Below are positions 1 through 12,405 of a DNA stretch of 64,000 nt, piece after piece. Every line of letters starts with the position of its first letter. Within the stretch, counting starts at the first letter, position 1. Origin of the DNA: Dipylidium caninum (taxonomy: Eukaryota > Platyhelminthes > Cestoda > Cyclophyllidea > Dipylidiidae); assembly GCA_017562135.1 (NCBI GenBank), contig QEYB01000180.1, forward strand, positions 1,364,001-1,428,000. The letters are read 5' to 3'. The notes under the pieces are model-generated. The model was given only the letters and a program-made list of their open reading frames with translations, was not told the DNA's origin and did not search any database. A program made the position numbers and the translations under genes.

Positions 1-1235
1 ATACGTCCAATGCCTCTTTCTTTTAGCTTTCCTGAACGGACGTGGGTTTTCCCTCGTGCGAAGCAACAGTCGAGATCTGCATGGTAAGTCTCTGCTCCCC
101 TTGACTCGGAACAACTCGCAGAGGTCGGTACGCGCGATGGCCGAGCGTCTTGCTGTTGCGTAAGCATAATTATGCAGTCGTCACACATGTCAGGCCAAAG
201 TTTACCCTCTGTGCTCCTCGTCTTGTGGGCAGACTGCAACTTCAGCTCGCACACACCTCGATGATCGGAATTGCTTTTTGCTCAGACCGATTCACTTGAA
301 CGGCTCGTCTTTATGCCGTGGAGTGTGCTCGCACACGCAGTGACAGCGGGCCTTGGCCACCGTGATGAGCCCGTAGGCCGCCCTGAGCTTGACTAGGCGA
401 CGATGCAAACGGGGGCAGTGCGTCATACCGCGACTAGTGGTGGATCCTGTGGGCACCTGAGGAAGTTCATGCAAATCATCTGATTATTTCCCTTCTAGTA
501 AATCGTAGTCTACAATCGTTGAAGGAGCGGGAATCTGACCTGCACTCTCACCCGGCCACTCGTCGAGGATACTGCCTTGGCCTGTCCGACTGAAGGTAAC
601 TACCCCTGAAGGCCCGTCTGCATCTTAGGTGGGAACGTGGGTTTGTGTGGAGGCAGCCAGATAGGGTGTTTGCCTTGGGGTCCAACTGGGCACTACGAGC
701 CTCGCTCACTCATCTTCCCCAAAGCCCACTGCCCGGTGTCCTCCAGCAGGTAAGCAAAGGGCGTCACTCATCGCCACCAAAAGTGCGCCCTCACCTGTGA
801 AGTGTGCCGCAGCGGCGGTGGTGGCCCTCGGGCTCAACCAACCTGGGGTTCGTGCACGCACCAAACGCGTCCCGAAACAGCCACGCTGGCGCCGAAGGCG
901 ACGGCTAACGACGAGGAGTTTACGCCATTTCGGCACACCTATTTTAGGAGACCTACCGCTCAAACGCCTGTCCTTGCTTTAGCGATACAACTTGCTCCAA
1001 TTAGTCGAAAGTCCTTTTTCATGGGGTTAAGTGCCAAGTCTGCAGATCTCACCATAGACACATTCGGTTTTTCCACCAACCTGTAATGCTCCCCAGTAAA
1101 AGGGGAAACTCGGCACATTGGCGGGGGGGGGGGGCGGCTCCTCTTCAAGCGCAACCTCGACTGCCTTTAGACCTATTCACAACCCAACGCAAAATCATCC
1201 ACACATTGCCTGCCTTCTTGTCTACCTGTGTTTAG
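1..1235. other. Upstream of Kidins220 terminal exon; probable intron
   Basis: No exon can be assigned with confidence. Plus-strand open frames around 797-1086 read as Arg/Ala/Pro-rich low-complexity protein and lack clear splice borders. A run of 12 G lies at 1123-1134. A pyrimidine-rich stretch ending in TTTAG at 1231-1235 is a good 3' splice site for the next exon, so most of this stretch is probably intron of the Kidins220-like gene, whose earlier exons lie to the left of the window. Confidence 0.4.
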
Positions 1236-2170
1236 CTCTCACTATAACGCTCCCCAATGTTTTAACTCAGAATGGACTGCCTCGGAAACCGCTGAGCAAG
1301 ATGACAGTGGACGAGATTTGCCGTCTGGTGGACGATATGACCGACCTTTACGGCAACTACCTGCGATACCGTTCTGCCTCCCTCTCCTCCTCCTCCAATA
1401 CCCTTGGAGGGCGGCAAAACTCGCCTCAGTCCACCTCTCGGTCCACCTCCATCGCAGCCTACTTGCTGCGTTTGCGCGCCCTGAATATCAGTGGAGCAGT
1501 ATTAACCGTGTGCAGTCTAACTGAATCGCTCCGACGCGAAATTGGAATGACCTTCGACGACTGGAAGCTCTTTTCCAGCCTTATAGTACACCTCAAGCGC
1601 CTGGAGAGCAGCGTGCCACAACCCCCGCCTCCCCCCCATAACTGCCACTGTGCCCAATCCGTGGGCGACCTGGTGAGCACGCGTATGCAGTGGCATCATT
1701 CCCGCCCGGTGCAACGCGAGGCAGCCGTCCTCTGCAGACCCAACGCGGACGCTTGGACCTCCGAATCTGTCCTGGCTGCTACCGGAGTGCAGCAGCGCTG
1801 GTGCCACACCAACTCCTGCTCCCGCTCGCCCCTTGACGGACGATGCAGCATCAGCGCCAGTAGCTCTGCAGACAGCACCAGCTGCATCTCCACAAGCCAG
1901 CAATGGCGAAGACCGCGTTCCCATCCGTCGTTACCGACGCAACAGCAAATGGCCGAGGAGGATGTGTTCCGCCTCTCCGGCGGCAGCTGCTCTGTCTACT
2001 CAGCTGAGCTGTCCGGCTCCCCCTCGCCCCCTTTCTCCACCGTCGACGCAGCCTCCGCTTCCGCATCATCCTCGATTTCCTCCCTCCACTCGTCCACCCT
2101 CTACAGCGAGGTGCCGCACAGGAAAGTGGCGTCGACTGCAACGCACTGGCGGTACAACGTGGATGCATGA
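1236..2170 (+). CDS. KIDINS220: Kidins220/ARMS-like protein, C-terminal exon (partial)
   Basis: Terminal coding exon of a Kidins220 (ankyrin-repeat-rich membrane spanning) homologue, in other animals a scaffold at the plasma membrane in neurotrophin and protein kinase D signalling. What is seen: an open frame ending in TGA at 2168-2170. It starts its conserved part at 1301 with MTVDEICRLVDDM, then LNISGAVLTVCSLTESL and GMTFDDWKLFSSLIVHL, ending near 1605. This matches the SAM-like domain that follows the KAP NTPase in Kidins220 (vertebrate pattern NINGRVL...C...ELKKEM.M.FGDWHLF). A Ser-rich insertion of roughly 35 residues sits in the first loop. The last 180 residues are Ser/Pro-rich and disordered-looking. 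Two acceptors are possible, 1231-1235 (TTTAG, better pyrimidine tract) or 1261-1270 (AACTCAG); both keep frame. The ankyrin and NTPase parts would lie outside the window. Confidence 0.75.
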
Positions 2171-2537
2171 ATCCGCGTGATTGGCAATTTAGCCCGTGAA
2201 TCCGGACAGGTAGACATGCGGTGCCCATCTGTCCCACGCGGTCCTACGCACGAACGACTCTTCATCCACGCCTGCAGCCGAGATCCCGAGGTCGGACCGG
2301 CCGAGCTGCTGGGAGAGAGGCCCACAGAACCCACAATCACCGTGGCACGCCGCCCCACCCCACCCCACTCCTCGCCCGCCGTCCCTCCACACAGCCCACT
2401 TCGCCCATTAAGCCATGCCCCTTCACCGGCTCTCCTCGTCCTGCCTCCACATGCCCAACTCCGCCCGTCGCCGTAGTGATACCGTCCAACACACACATAC
2501 AAACACACACGCACCAGTTAGTTTCGCAGACCACGGA

Positions 2538-2543
2538 AATAAA
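2538..2543 (+). terminator. AATAAA polyadenylation signal of the Kidins220-like gene
   Basis: A canonical hexamer lies 367 bp after the TGA at 2168-2170, on the same strand and with no intervening gene. The 3'UTR contains a short CA-rich stretch near 2488-2512. Confidence 0.6.
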
Positions 2544-2763
2544 GCGGTCAGGGCCATCTAAAACTCCTCCGTAGAGTAACTAGTTGGACAGTCAAGAAGT
2601 GACAAAACGTTATAACTTCCCTAATACCTAGAAGTTGGACCAACTTCACCAAGACGCTCCAGGACCGTCGGGTCCCACCTTCTCCATTACTCGAAGAAGA
2701 GTAGCAAAGATGTATCGCAAGATACACCATGAACAGACAGACGAACGACATTTTTCAATCAGA

Positions 2764-2769
2764 TTTATT
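2764..2769 (-). terminator. AATAAA polyadenylation signal of the transposase-PHD gene
   Basis: TTTATT on the plus strand is AATAAA on the minus strand, about 295 bp downstream of the minus-strand stop at 3064-3066. The convergent Kidins220-like signal lies about 220 bp away, so the two transcripts end almost back to back. Confidence 0.5.
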
Positions 2770-3063
2770 TGTATGTTTGTAGGCTCCCACTTCTTGATAG
2801 ATGTTAGGAAAGTGAATATATGACAATGACATCAGGAAGGAGTATGGGAGTTGAATAACATAATAGCAAGGACCAAATAAGAAAAATAAGAATCCTCCTA
2901 CGTGTGTGTGTACGTGTGCGTGTGTGTATGAACTTTGAGGGGACAATAGTAAAGGTGGAAAACGCGGGATATAAGGGTTTTGTACAGAATTACTTTGGGA
3001 TAGATTCAGTAATTGTTTATATACACGCACTATTGTGAACATGCTGACACACACACAATAACG

Positions 3064-6000
3064 TCAAACTTCTTTTTCTGCCTTCACGGAAAGCGAGGAC
3101 TCATGGTGTACCACACCTGCCTGATTATGGGACTCTGTGTCAGCGAAAGAAGGAGTGGCATCCCCCTCCTGCGATATCACTGGCACCTGATGCTGTTGCT
3201 CCTGGCCCTCCTCCTCCAGACCACGACAAAGGGCACACATGAAGGCACTGTCCGTGATAATGGCGTTACGACTGCACACACTGTTCAGGTGTACCCAGCG
3301 CTTACAGTAGTCGCATGACGTCCAGTCAACAACCTGGAAATAAGAACCAGATTTTACATCCAAAAAACATTAGCTGGAAGAACAAACAGTGAGAAAAAAC
3401 TGTCAGAATTTTGACCTTGTGTAGATGAGGTACGTCTTCCACAAGTAACTCACTTTCCGAATCGAATCGCAGAAACCCAAGTTATAAATCCAATGATCCT
3501 GGTTTTAAGACAACAACACGAGTAAAAGCTGAACCTAATAACTTTACATTAAAAAATATACAAGTTTTATGCAAGTATAATGAAGCTCCTATTTTATTCG
3601 AAGCATGATAGAAATTTATATGAAACTGAGGAAACTTGTTAACGAAGGCGAAACCTACCGGACACTCCGAATCACCACTACCAGCAGCGTCAGGGTCGAA
3701 CCCAGGAGGTTCGAGTTGGCAGCAAACGGCACAAAGACCAGGGGCTTCCCCTTCCTCAATATCTTCCACAATGTTTGCGACTGATTCACTTTCCACTTCG
3801 TCATCAAGAGCTATCATCTCATTACCTTCGTCAGGCATTATATCTTCACCGCTGTAAGCAGTAGCTGTGGAGGTGGTTGCAGCGGTAGACGTTTGAGTTG
3901 AAGACAACTGAATGAACGAATGGCGGGTAGTTTAGCGATCAGCTATGCGATGCCGAGAAATAAGCACTACTCACCGACAGAGGAACAGCGCCGCTGGCGC
4001 CAGCAATGAGGACGGGGCGAGTTGTGGGATTTGGAGGCAGTCGGATTGCGATTTGTGGTCCTCCGGTAGACAATCTTTTTGGCAAAGCAAGCAGTTGCAA
4101 TGGTTTTCCGTTGCCATTGGTGGAAGAAGCAGTGGTTGAGAGGACACGAACACAAGGCGTAGTGGCTGCGGCTGATGTAAGGGCCCTGCTCACAACAGTC
4201 TCTTCGGATTTCAAATTGCCTTGTTCTTAAAACGGAAAAGCAAACACCAGTACAAATGACTTACTCAGTGGTTTATTAACGATTAAATACTAGCCAGCCT
4301 GTTAAAATAACCACTCTGCCTTAGTAAAAAAAAAAGTAGTATTTGTCTAAGTATTAACAACAAACCACACAGTGAGACAGACGAGATGACAATTCGGGTG
4401 AAAGTTCCAGACGTTCTTCCAAGATTACAAAACTTGGAAAGCGCAAATTAGCAAACACAGAAACGTGTTTATCAAAAAGTGACAGGCCATCAACTCTTTC
4501 CCAAGATACACCGGGTTTTCAATCATTCCACAAGGAGGGCTGCCCAATGCAACGGATAAATGGCTAATGGCTATAAGGGGTATCAAATTTATGAATTATA
4601 TTATCGGAAGCATTTTGCACATTTGTCAAGACACTTTTTCCCGGTATCGTAAAGGTATACACACCGTATTTCCCTCGTACATAATAAAATAGTAGAAAAA
4701 AATAGGCTAAGGAACATGAAATAAGTAAAAATTCACCACCCAAAGATCCGTGTCCGGAGGTCGTAGGAATGATAATGTGGGAACTGGGTCTACTAAAGCC
4801 AGAATTAGATGGCTCCATTGTTAGAGCTGTTTGGAGATTAAAAGAAGGGGTGCCGGAAACAGCACCCCACTGTACCGAACTCCCACTTCCACTGGACACT
4901 TGTTCCTGATCGCCATTTTCGCCGTGGTGTAGCAGCATCTCCTCTTGATCGTAGTCATCCGGCTTTGAACATTTATAAATACAACATGAGACCGCTATAA
5001 TTATATTCTAATTCTTTTGAAATTAATCCCAACTGTTCAGCATGAAGAATTTTGCGGTTTTATAGAAACAACTCACAATATTCAAGTAGGCTCCAATTGA
5101 AGTTGAAAGGTTGTTGAAAGGACAGATGCCTAACCGAGCGAAAAGGCTAACCATATTTCTAGGCTGTAACGCACGCTCATAAGCGTGTGTGAGTATTGGA
5201 GCTACATTTATCTTTGACAGTGATTCATTTGGAAACCTTTGAAAAAACCTTTCCAAACGCCTTTCGAAGTATGACTAAAATCAAATAACAAAATGGCTCA
5301 AGCGCATTCGTAAGCGCAATGAAGCGTGGGTAAGCAAAAAACTAGATCGAGGTGGTCAATAAGAGTGGAGTGCAGACAATTTCGTAGTTGCGATTGGGAA
5401 AGCTCGCCAAAATGCGTGCAACGCAAAAAGCTAACTACTAAATATGACTTGACAACAATGTTTATTGAAATTACTAAGAAAGATAATATCCAAAGCGATC
5501 CGGTCATGTACATTCGAGGCGTATAGTGAAACCAAAGTCTCTAAAAAATGTCAATAATACGTATGACACCTGGAATAGTAGTCACTTTGGAGTACCCACT
5601 TACATGGAATGCATGAAAGCACGTATTTTCTATACAATGATTGTAAGCGGGATGCGGAGGTAGAGGAAAGAGCAAAACACCATCCTCTCTAGCCCGTTCG
5701 AGTACCCGCACACTGATGAATTGAAGGTGTCCGTCGTAGAGCAGAACCAATGGTCGCTTCAGAATATGAGGGCGGAAGTGCTTCAAAAACCATTGAATGA
5801 ATGCATCTGAGTTCACCCAGCCAGAAGGAGAATTGGCGAACTTAGTACCTCTCACTGCGCCCTCCATCATGCTGTCTAAAACACATAGGTCGCATGTGAT
5901 GTTTCGTTAAGAGTAATTATTGCTCTAATAAACCATTCGCTTTTTCTTTCAAAATCTGGCAACTTATCTGAAATGGAGAATTATAAAAAAGAGCATTGAT

Positions 6001-9000
6001 AAGTATAGTGTAATTAGATATTTCGAACCATATATAGGGATTTTGTCATGCTCTCCGGTGATGCTCTACAAACAAGTTGTCACATTACTAAGGGAATCGT
6101 GATTAGTTGGGTTTTAGCCAATTTACTTAAAATTAAAAGAATATCTCAGGAAAAAACATCCTAATGGGCCAGCAGCATAAGAAAATACCTTCTGGCTCAA
6201 AATGAGTGAAGTCAAGATGGTCATTTGTAGCTTCAAAATCCCATTTAGCTTGAGGAATATTACGCTCGTACGGCAAGAGTTGCGTGGGAGACTCGAAGGT
6301 AATGCCCGGAAAGTAAATGGATTAAATGGTAAAGTTGCTCTCAGAAGTCGCTGAAATGTTTATCAATCTTCCAATTTAACAAGTCAAGCTAATTCTGTTT
6401 ATAAAATGTCGAGGACCGACGTTACCCTTTAACAGGAAAGCTCCAGAGCATAAGAAGCTATGAACGTGTACACTCTAGTGCAGATATAAACCAACTTTCA
6501 AACAAACTATGTAATTTGTTGAAAGTTGGTAAATTTATTTAAAGTATACACATACAAGCCAGTGGGTGATGTTTAGAGGCGATTTCTGTGGTACAAAGAT
6601 AGCAAATTACCTACTTCAACACAATAAGTAACCATAATGTGCACTCTAACCTCTTTTATTGATGGGAAAACAAGAGCTACTGGGGCTGGTGGGACCTAAA
6701 AACCGGTGAAAGACAACAGCTACTGGAAAAATAAGTAGGTGCTGCGGAAAACATATCTATGGGAACTCTAGAAAACCGTAAGGATATGTTCCCAACTCCG
6801 AGTATGTGGTCTGCTGTTCCTTGACAATGTGATTAATAGTTTCATCAACTGGAAGAAGAATGATTACAATCTAAACAAGAAGTATTAGATTTCTTTGACC
6901 TCAATTGTCCCCGCCAAAATTAACGAAAGATTTCCTTACTCAAGTACGCCACACGAATGCCACGATTCAGTCCAAAGACATTTAATTCTTCGAATGAAAG
7001 GACATTATCAATTCTTTGACACCTCCAAGTATACACGGTTGTGTAAAGCAAAAATTAGCTTAACTACCAAAAATCATTAAACGTATCTACAACTTCCAAG
7101 TTAAAGCCTCGTCCCACGATCCTCATTCATCCGTTTACATCAAAAATAATCATTTTATAGACGTTCAATAGAGAGTCAGGAATTTACACTCCCATAAATA
7201 GATATTTTTTTAAGGAAACCAACAGGTTTCCTATACGTACCCGGCAAAACTCGGTTAAATCAGATCTGATACCTAGTCGTCAGGGAAGAGAGTTCAATTA
7301 GGTAAATACTTTGGATTATGTCAATTATACCAATCATTCAGCGCTCCTATCTTGGCTTAAATTGATTGTATTCAAGCGCATACGAAGGTCGTTTTGGAAA
7401 CCACATACGATTTTGAGGATGAACAGTGACCAGGATTAAATAAAAATCCAAGTATGAAAGTGAACAAAATTATTATGGAAGGCGAACTGGTTTTGAAACG
7501 TCCATGGGTTGAAAAATTTAATAAACGGCTTCCAGGTATCAAGTTAAATTGGAGATGGACAAAATTAGGCCAGCTGAGAGGTACAGGTATCGGAGCTGAA
7601 AAAAATCCCAATCAATTACAAGTAGTGCAATTTCGCTCTTCAAAATAACCTATGGCAAATTATCTCATAAGTATTGCTAAAGAATATGAGTATGATGAGG
7701 CCCCGAATATGTTTACTAAAAAATAAGGCTTACGCGTAATAGTCTCCCCATGATAGATGAGAAAAGGAGGAATCTTCTCACCAGCGGCATTGGCTGCACC
7801 GATAATAGCGACCGTTGGGCTCCAGTAGCTGACAGACTGTGCCCGTTGAATACCAATTGGGAGAATCCGAGGAGGTTGATTTTCACAACTAATGCTTACT
7901 TCGTCAACCACCCACATGTGCTCCGACTTATCCTTGATGCCATATTTCGTCAACACCTGAGAATGCAATGATAATCAAATCTAATGTCCTACACGGAAAC
8001 AGAAAACATTACGTAGTTGTGCGCTCGCCTAATCATATGTGCATACGATCTTAAAATGACAAAATTCAAAACATCACTTTGCTTTCTGTAAAATATAATC
8101 TGAATTATGGTATCCCAAATGAGAGAACCTTGTAAGAATACAAAACTTATGTCGAAAGCTTAAAGAAAAGGTTATTACAACACCACTTCTCAAAAGAACA
8201 AATTTTATGTCTAATGGTTTTAAAGAGATACTCAGAACAGACGACGCAACTATAGCTTGCAAATGTGTGGAGTAAGTGCTTCACAAATAACTGCTTGATC
8301 TCGGGATAGCACCAGTCGAAATATTCCGATGAAGCCTTAAAAGAGGGCTCTGAACAGATCATATACGGTATTTATTCAACTATGCTCGCCTTGAGAATTA
8401 TAAAATCGTTACATCAAAGTTACTCGTATGAAATTGTTAGTTTTCAGTAAAAAATGAGTAAAAACAAAAAAGTCCCGTCACAAGTTATCTGGTAAAATAT
8501 TAAACATTTTAAGTTACTGAAATTTGACCAGTACATTTGAATGTACACAGAAATATAGATACCAAAATACAAAATGAGATCATATTTGAAAAAAGACTAT
8601 TATGCTTTGACGCCTACACCAAAATAATTTGTTGTCTGTCTTCATTTGAACTATTGAACTTATACATTCTATCCACACATCAATTATCCATTTTCAGAAA
8701 ATTCCAACATACCAAGTACAGCAAAAAGGAAGTTTAAGTAAATGTTTTCCTGTCTAGGTAAGACAGCAAATGTCACACAGATCTGATAAATTTTCAGCAA
8801 AAATCATCTCCAACTGTGCCAAAAGTTAAAACATGAGACTTCTTACCTTATCCAGTTGTTCAAAATAAGCTTGTATCGCATCACCAGAAACACCTTTTGA
8901 TTTCCTATTAGTTCTTGGACCGAAGAGAAAATTCTTCAAATCAGGCCATCGATTAAGAAAAGCATAAAACCAAGCCTGGCTAGGATTGAGGTATTTGAAT

Positions 9001-9702
9001 GGCGCAATACGTCCAACCGCTTTTGTCATATCTCCCGCCAATTCCACAACCTTTAAATGACAAAATTATTTCTCAGAACAATTTAAGAAATCAGGCGACT
9101 ATTTCTTGAACTTCACCCAATCCCAACCACAAATAGACTTGATTCACTATTAGATGACGATATGTGCCGTTGTTTTATTTCTTTTAAATGAAAAAAGACA
9201 ATCGTATGGAAATAAGAGAAATTGGTTTGTTGAGGAGGCATCAGGAAACTGACCTGGTTCCGCGTGTAAGGGTAGCCGATCTTACTCATGAAAAGTATGT
9301 GATCGACCATTTTCTTCTCTTCTTCAAATGTAAAAAACGTGGGAGGTCCTGGTCTTGAGCATTCCAGACTGACCCTTCCATGTACACGATCACGAAGAGT
9401 GGACTCAGGGACATTAAATGCAGTTGCGGCACCACGAAGAGACATGCCTTGATACTTAACTGCGTTATAGGCATTTGTCATATCACGCTGTGTCCATCGA
9501 CGCCTTCTAGACTATATTTTAGATGATTATAAATTGAATAATAATAAACCTTTTGTCTAAACGAGGAATGAGGACTCAATCCGTCCAATTCCCGGTATAA
9601 AACTATCTGCCGGAATTCATCAGGAACTACTTCCATCGTATCATCCGGATCCTGTTCAAATGTATCATCCGGATACTCTTCTTCTACCATCATAACCTTC
9701 AT
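3064..9702 (-). CDS. Domesticated pogo/Tigger-type DDE transposase fused to a PHD finger
   Basis: Ten phase-consistent exons give 765 residues: 9550-9702, 9254-9511, 8847-9050, 7734-7956, 5604-5875, 5077-5274, 4737-4962, 3975-4219, 3659-3907 and 3064-3333 (stop TGA). Domains in order: acidic N-terminus; psq-type helix-turn-helix at about 57-98 (YQGMSLRGAATAFNVPESTL); CENP-B/Tc5-type second DNA-binding domain to about 200; DDE_1 integrase fold at about 206-380 with WVVDEVS (D223) and LLYDGH (D327), preceded by SGWVNSDAFIQWF; a conserved tail (YERALQPRNMVSLF, GICPFN); a Ser/Thr-rich linker; and a PHD finger with C652, C655, C683, C686, H691, C696, C709 and C712. The third catalytic acid is not in its usual LQPLD context (the stretch reads NHCIENTCF). 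Single open frames are expected for active elements of this family, so nine introns (38 to 1858 bp) and the reader domain suggest a host chromatin or DNA-binding gene. Exact function is unknown. Confidence 0.85.
3659..3723 (-). other. PHD finger, N-terminal half (exon 9 end)
   Basis: Contains the first zinc ligand pair in GLCAVCCQL, then a Gly/Asp-rich loop to the donor at 3657-3658. The second half follows in exon 10 (3333 downward) with WTSCDYCKRWVHL and FMCALC. An intron splits the finger between its first and second ligand pairs. PHD fingers usually read histone H3 tails; no ligand can be assigned here. Confidence 0.75.
5876..7733 (-). other. Intron 4 of the transposase-PHD gene (1858 bp)
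   Basis: This intron divides the DDE domain between the KIPPFLIYHG block and the GTKFANSPSGW block. The exon ends are phase compatible (one base plus two bases). I see no further exon, no open frame with family similarity and no obvious repeat inside it. It is AT-rich throughout. Confidence 0.6.
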
Positions 9703-12079
9703 AACAATGTCGAAAAAATGTCAAGGTCTGCAGGAAGCCCAACATTATAAAAAATTTTTGAAGGAACCAATGAAGGAGTTACATGCTACTCATCAATCGA
9801 AATAGTTACCGTGGGAAAAACTTGGTGTTATTAAGAGTGACTTGGGGTACCTCAACCATTTACGGCCTAGGTAAGTCACACTAAAGGTCCATTTCAGATG
9901 GAAAACATTATGGCACAGAGGGGTTGTGGCTTGTGGTAATACCGAGGAGCGCATAAATAAAGTACAACAAAATGAATTAGTTCAAGATACAGGGGCATTT
10001 GTAAATTCAAAGTCAAACACGACCGAAATGCGCGTTCTAAGGTAATGTGAATATTCATGAAAACACCGTTAGGCAATAAAACAGATTGAGGTCAGCGGGA
10101 GAAGAAGATAGCATGGATTGCAGTTAACGAATTTCCTCCCGAAGTTACCGCACAGACGCGAAAATATGGAAATTAAATTAAAACGTATCATGAATCAACA
10201 AGCATAAATCAGAAGAAAACAAATATTAAGAATTACATAAAAGAACTGAAATCAGGATATTGACCGAAAATATATAAGTTCTTTAACAGTACCGCCCTTT
10301 ACCTCGTCAAAGGAATAGGAGTGTAACATAACAAATATTTAGGGAAAGTACGTCAATTGTAACCACTTGCCTTAGACTCCTGTAATTAAATATTTACTCG
10401 TTTACAAGCACTAATTATTGTTAATATTCTTGACGATATGTAATAAACAGAAAATTTGATTAGCTCGTGAACGAACACTTAAAGTTCTTATAGTTACATG
10501 TCCTTAATATTTACTACTATTCGTCGATTGATTACTTATGTGGTTTTAGATTAGTCGTCTGAATTTTTTGAATGCCCCTCTGCGGTAATTCGCCGTGGGG
10601 TTGCAGCGCCGCGGAGAGTACTCGAAATCAATCTGTGAGTCCACTGTGCAGTGCTGTAGAGCATGGTCATACCCCGCGCCAAATAATAGCACGTTTGGCA
10701 TTTCGTCGTCTGTTACATAAGTGGAAATCTATGATCTTTCGTTTTTCATGTGTCGGCTTCTCGCGACATGTTCTTTGGCAGTAACAGCTCCTCCCTGGTT
10801 TAATAGTGAATTATTCTTAAAGCGGCCAACTTCTATACCATTTATAAGCTGGTTATGGAGGCTTCATTACGTGCGGCCCTAATTTAAGCGGTGTAAGAAA
10901 TGACTTTGGATTGCGTTAATGTCAAATTAAAGATATCCTGACATCGACACTTACAAATCTTACACACTACAATTTAGCTTCCAAAGCGACCTACTAACAC
11001 AATATGTAATTCTTAATAAGCTTGTAATCGAAAACATTTTTTGTATCATATATGTTCGCTGTAGTTTCTTATTACACTTACAACGGTAGGCGACGACATT
11101 CAACTATTGGATATGTTCCTACTCCTCTTACCTATTCTTATTTGACCACTTTTGATGCCTTTTTGGGCTGAGTATATAATTTGTTATATCACTTACTTTA
11201 ACCAACCGGGAAAAGAAGTATCGCGGGTTTCCTGGTTGATTCGTGGAGGCGGACCCCTAGGTGTCCCTAATGTCGCATTTTCGGGTTCAAGTACTTTATC
11301 AATGTCTTCCACTCATGTCTAGAGGTGGAGAATATTTGCACACAGATGGTTCTTATATAATGCTTATATGCAATGTCCGATGCTGTCCGGCGAGTTATTA
11401 GCCTCGTATCTCACCGGGTGTAGGAAACGAATATACGATCCCCGCTGCGATTGTGGTGATAGTATTATAGTTTTTAATAGTCGTCATATCGCTGCAAAGG
11501 AAAATAGCTTATATTGGAGGCGCTTTCTATACACACATCACACCAGGTTAAAAAGTTTCCATAATGAATTTTTAGGTTTGGCTCATATCGTGTAGAAGAA
11601 ACTATGGAAGAAATGCACGCACGCGATCCTACTGAGGTTCTTTAGTATTTACACGGTTCTTTGTCCTTAACCTTTAATGTTATATGGCAAGACTCACTTG
11701 CATTTTTCTGAATACCGGCACAAAATATTCATCGCCTTTGTTATCCCAGGTCCTCAGGCGTGAGATTCGTTCGCATCTGAAGAGATGTGACTCCAGACTC
11801 GACTGGCTGGCTAGATTACATATTTTTCCCGATGGTATTGAGGTAATTGGCGACTCCTCAAATCGCATTTTACAACCATGTCCATTATTCGTGGAATTTT
11901 ATCTCAAACGTGGATTTCCATAGCTTTTCATTAAATTAGGGTCCCTCGGTTCCAATTATATGACTTTTCCCTTCAAGAGGACTTCCGCTAAATTAACAGA
12001 ATCCCCGAGTCACCTACTTCTCAAGGCTCCGTGTTATTTCTTTTCACATCCTCTTTTAGTTTTTTTTTTCTTTCTTTAG
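9703..12079. other. Intergenic or unassigned, upstream of the transposase-PHD gene
   Basis: About 2.4 kb between the transposase-PHD start codon (minus strand) and the first supported exon of the next plus-strand gene. It must hold the promoter of the former and probably the earlier exons of the latter. Short open frames at 10572-10784, 11368-11595 and 11684-11923 have no recognisable similarity and no convincing splice borders. Confidence 0.4.
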
Positions 12080-12405
12080 ACTGTACCGCAGGAGTTGATT
12101 GAGAATGTTTCGGGCGTCGTGCGCCAAATAATGCCGGTTCCTAAACGCCTGGACGCCTATACAGCGGAAGACATTGAATCGTACCCCAAGCTCTTCGACT
12201 GGTGTGTTTGTTATCTTACCACATAGCATCATGCTACCTACCGTTATGATTTAGTCTCAACGCGGTAGGAAGTTTTACTCTAAAATTACACTACCTACCC
12301 CTCTCTTTTAGGCCCGAGAATTATGCAACCAAACCCTTGAGTCCATATACGAAGCCACGACCCCGAGCCGGGAAAATACCAACCGCAAAAGGGGCCGAGA
12401 ATTGA
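12080..12405 (+). CDS. Unrecognised protein, last two exons (partial)
   Basis: Two exons share one reading frame. Exon A is 12080-12201, after a strong T-rich acceptor ending TTTCTTTAG. Exon B is 12312-12405, after CTCTCTTTTAG, with stop TGA at 12403-12405. The 110 bp intron splits a Trp codon. The tail reads VPQELIENVSGVVRQIMPVP, KRLDAYTAEDIESYPKLFDW, PENYATKPLSPYTKPRPRAG, then KIPTAKGAEN. The Pro/Tyr/Lys style recalls small axonemal microtubule inner proteins, but that is only an impression and I do not recognise the family. Earlier exons must lie upstream. The gene converges on MTIF3, whose stop codon is 163 bp away. Confidence 0.5.

Noticed and set aside
802..1086. Plus-strand frame as an earlier Kidins220 exon
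   Set aside because: Low-complexity composition, no match to Kidins220, and no convincing donor at its 3' end.
5876..7733. A second transposon nested in the large intron
   Set aside because: No terminal inverted repeats, open frame or family motif was found by eye.
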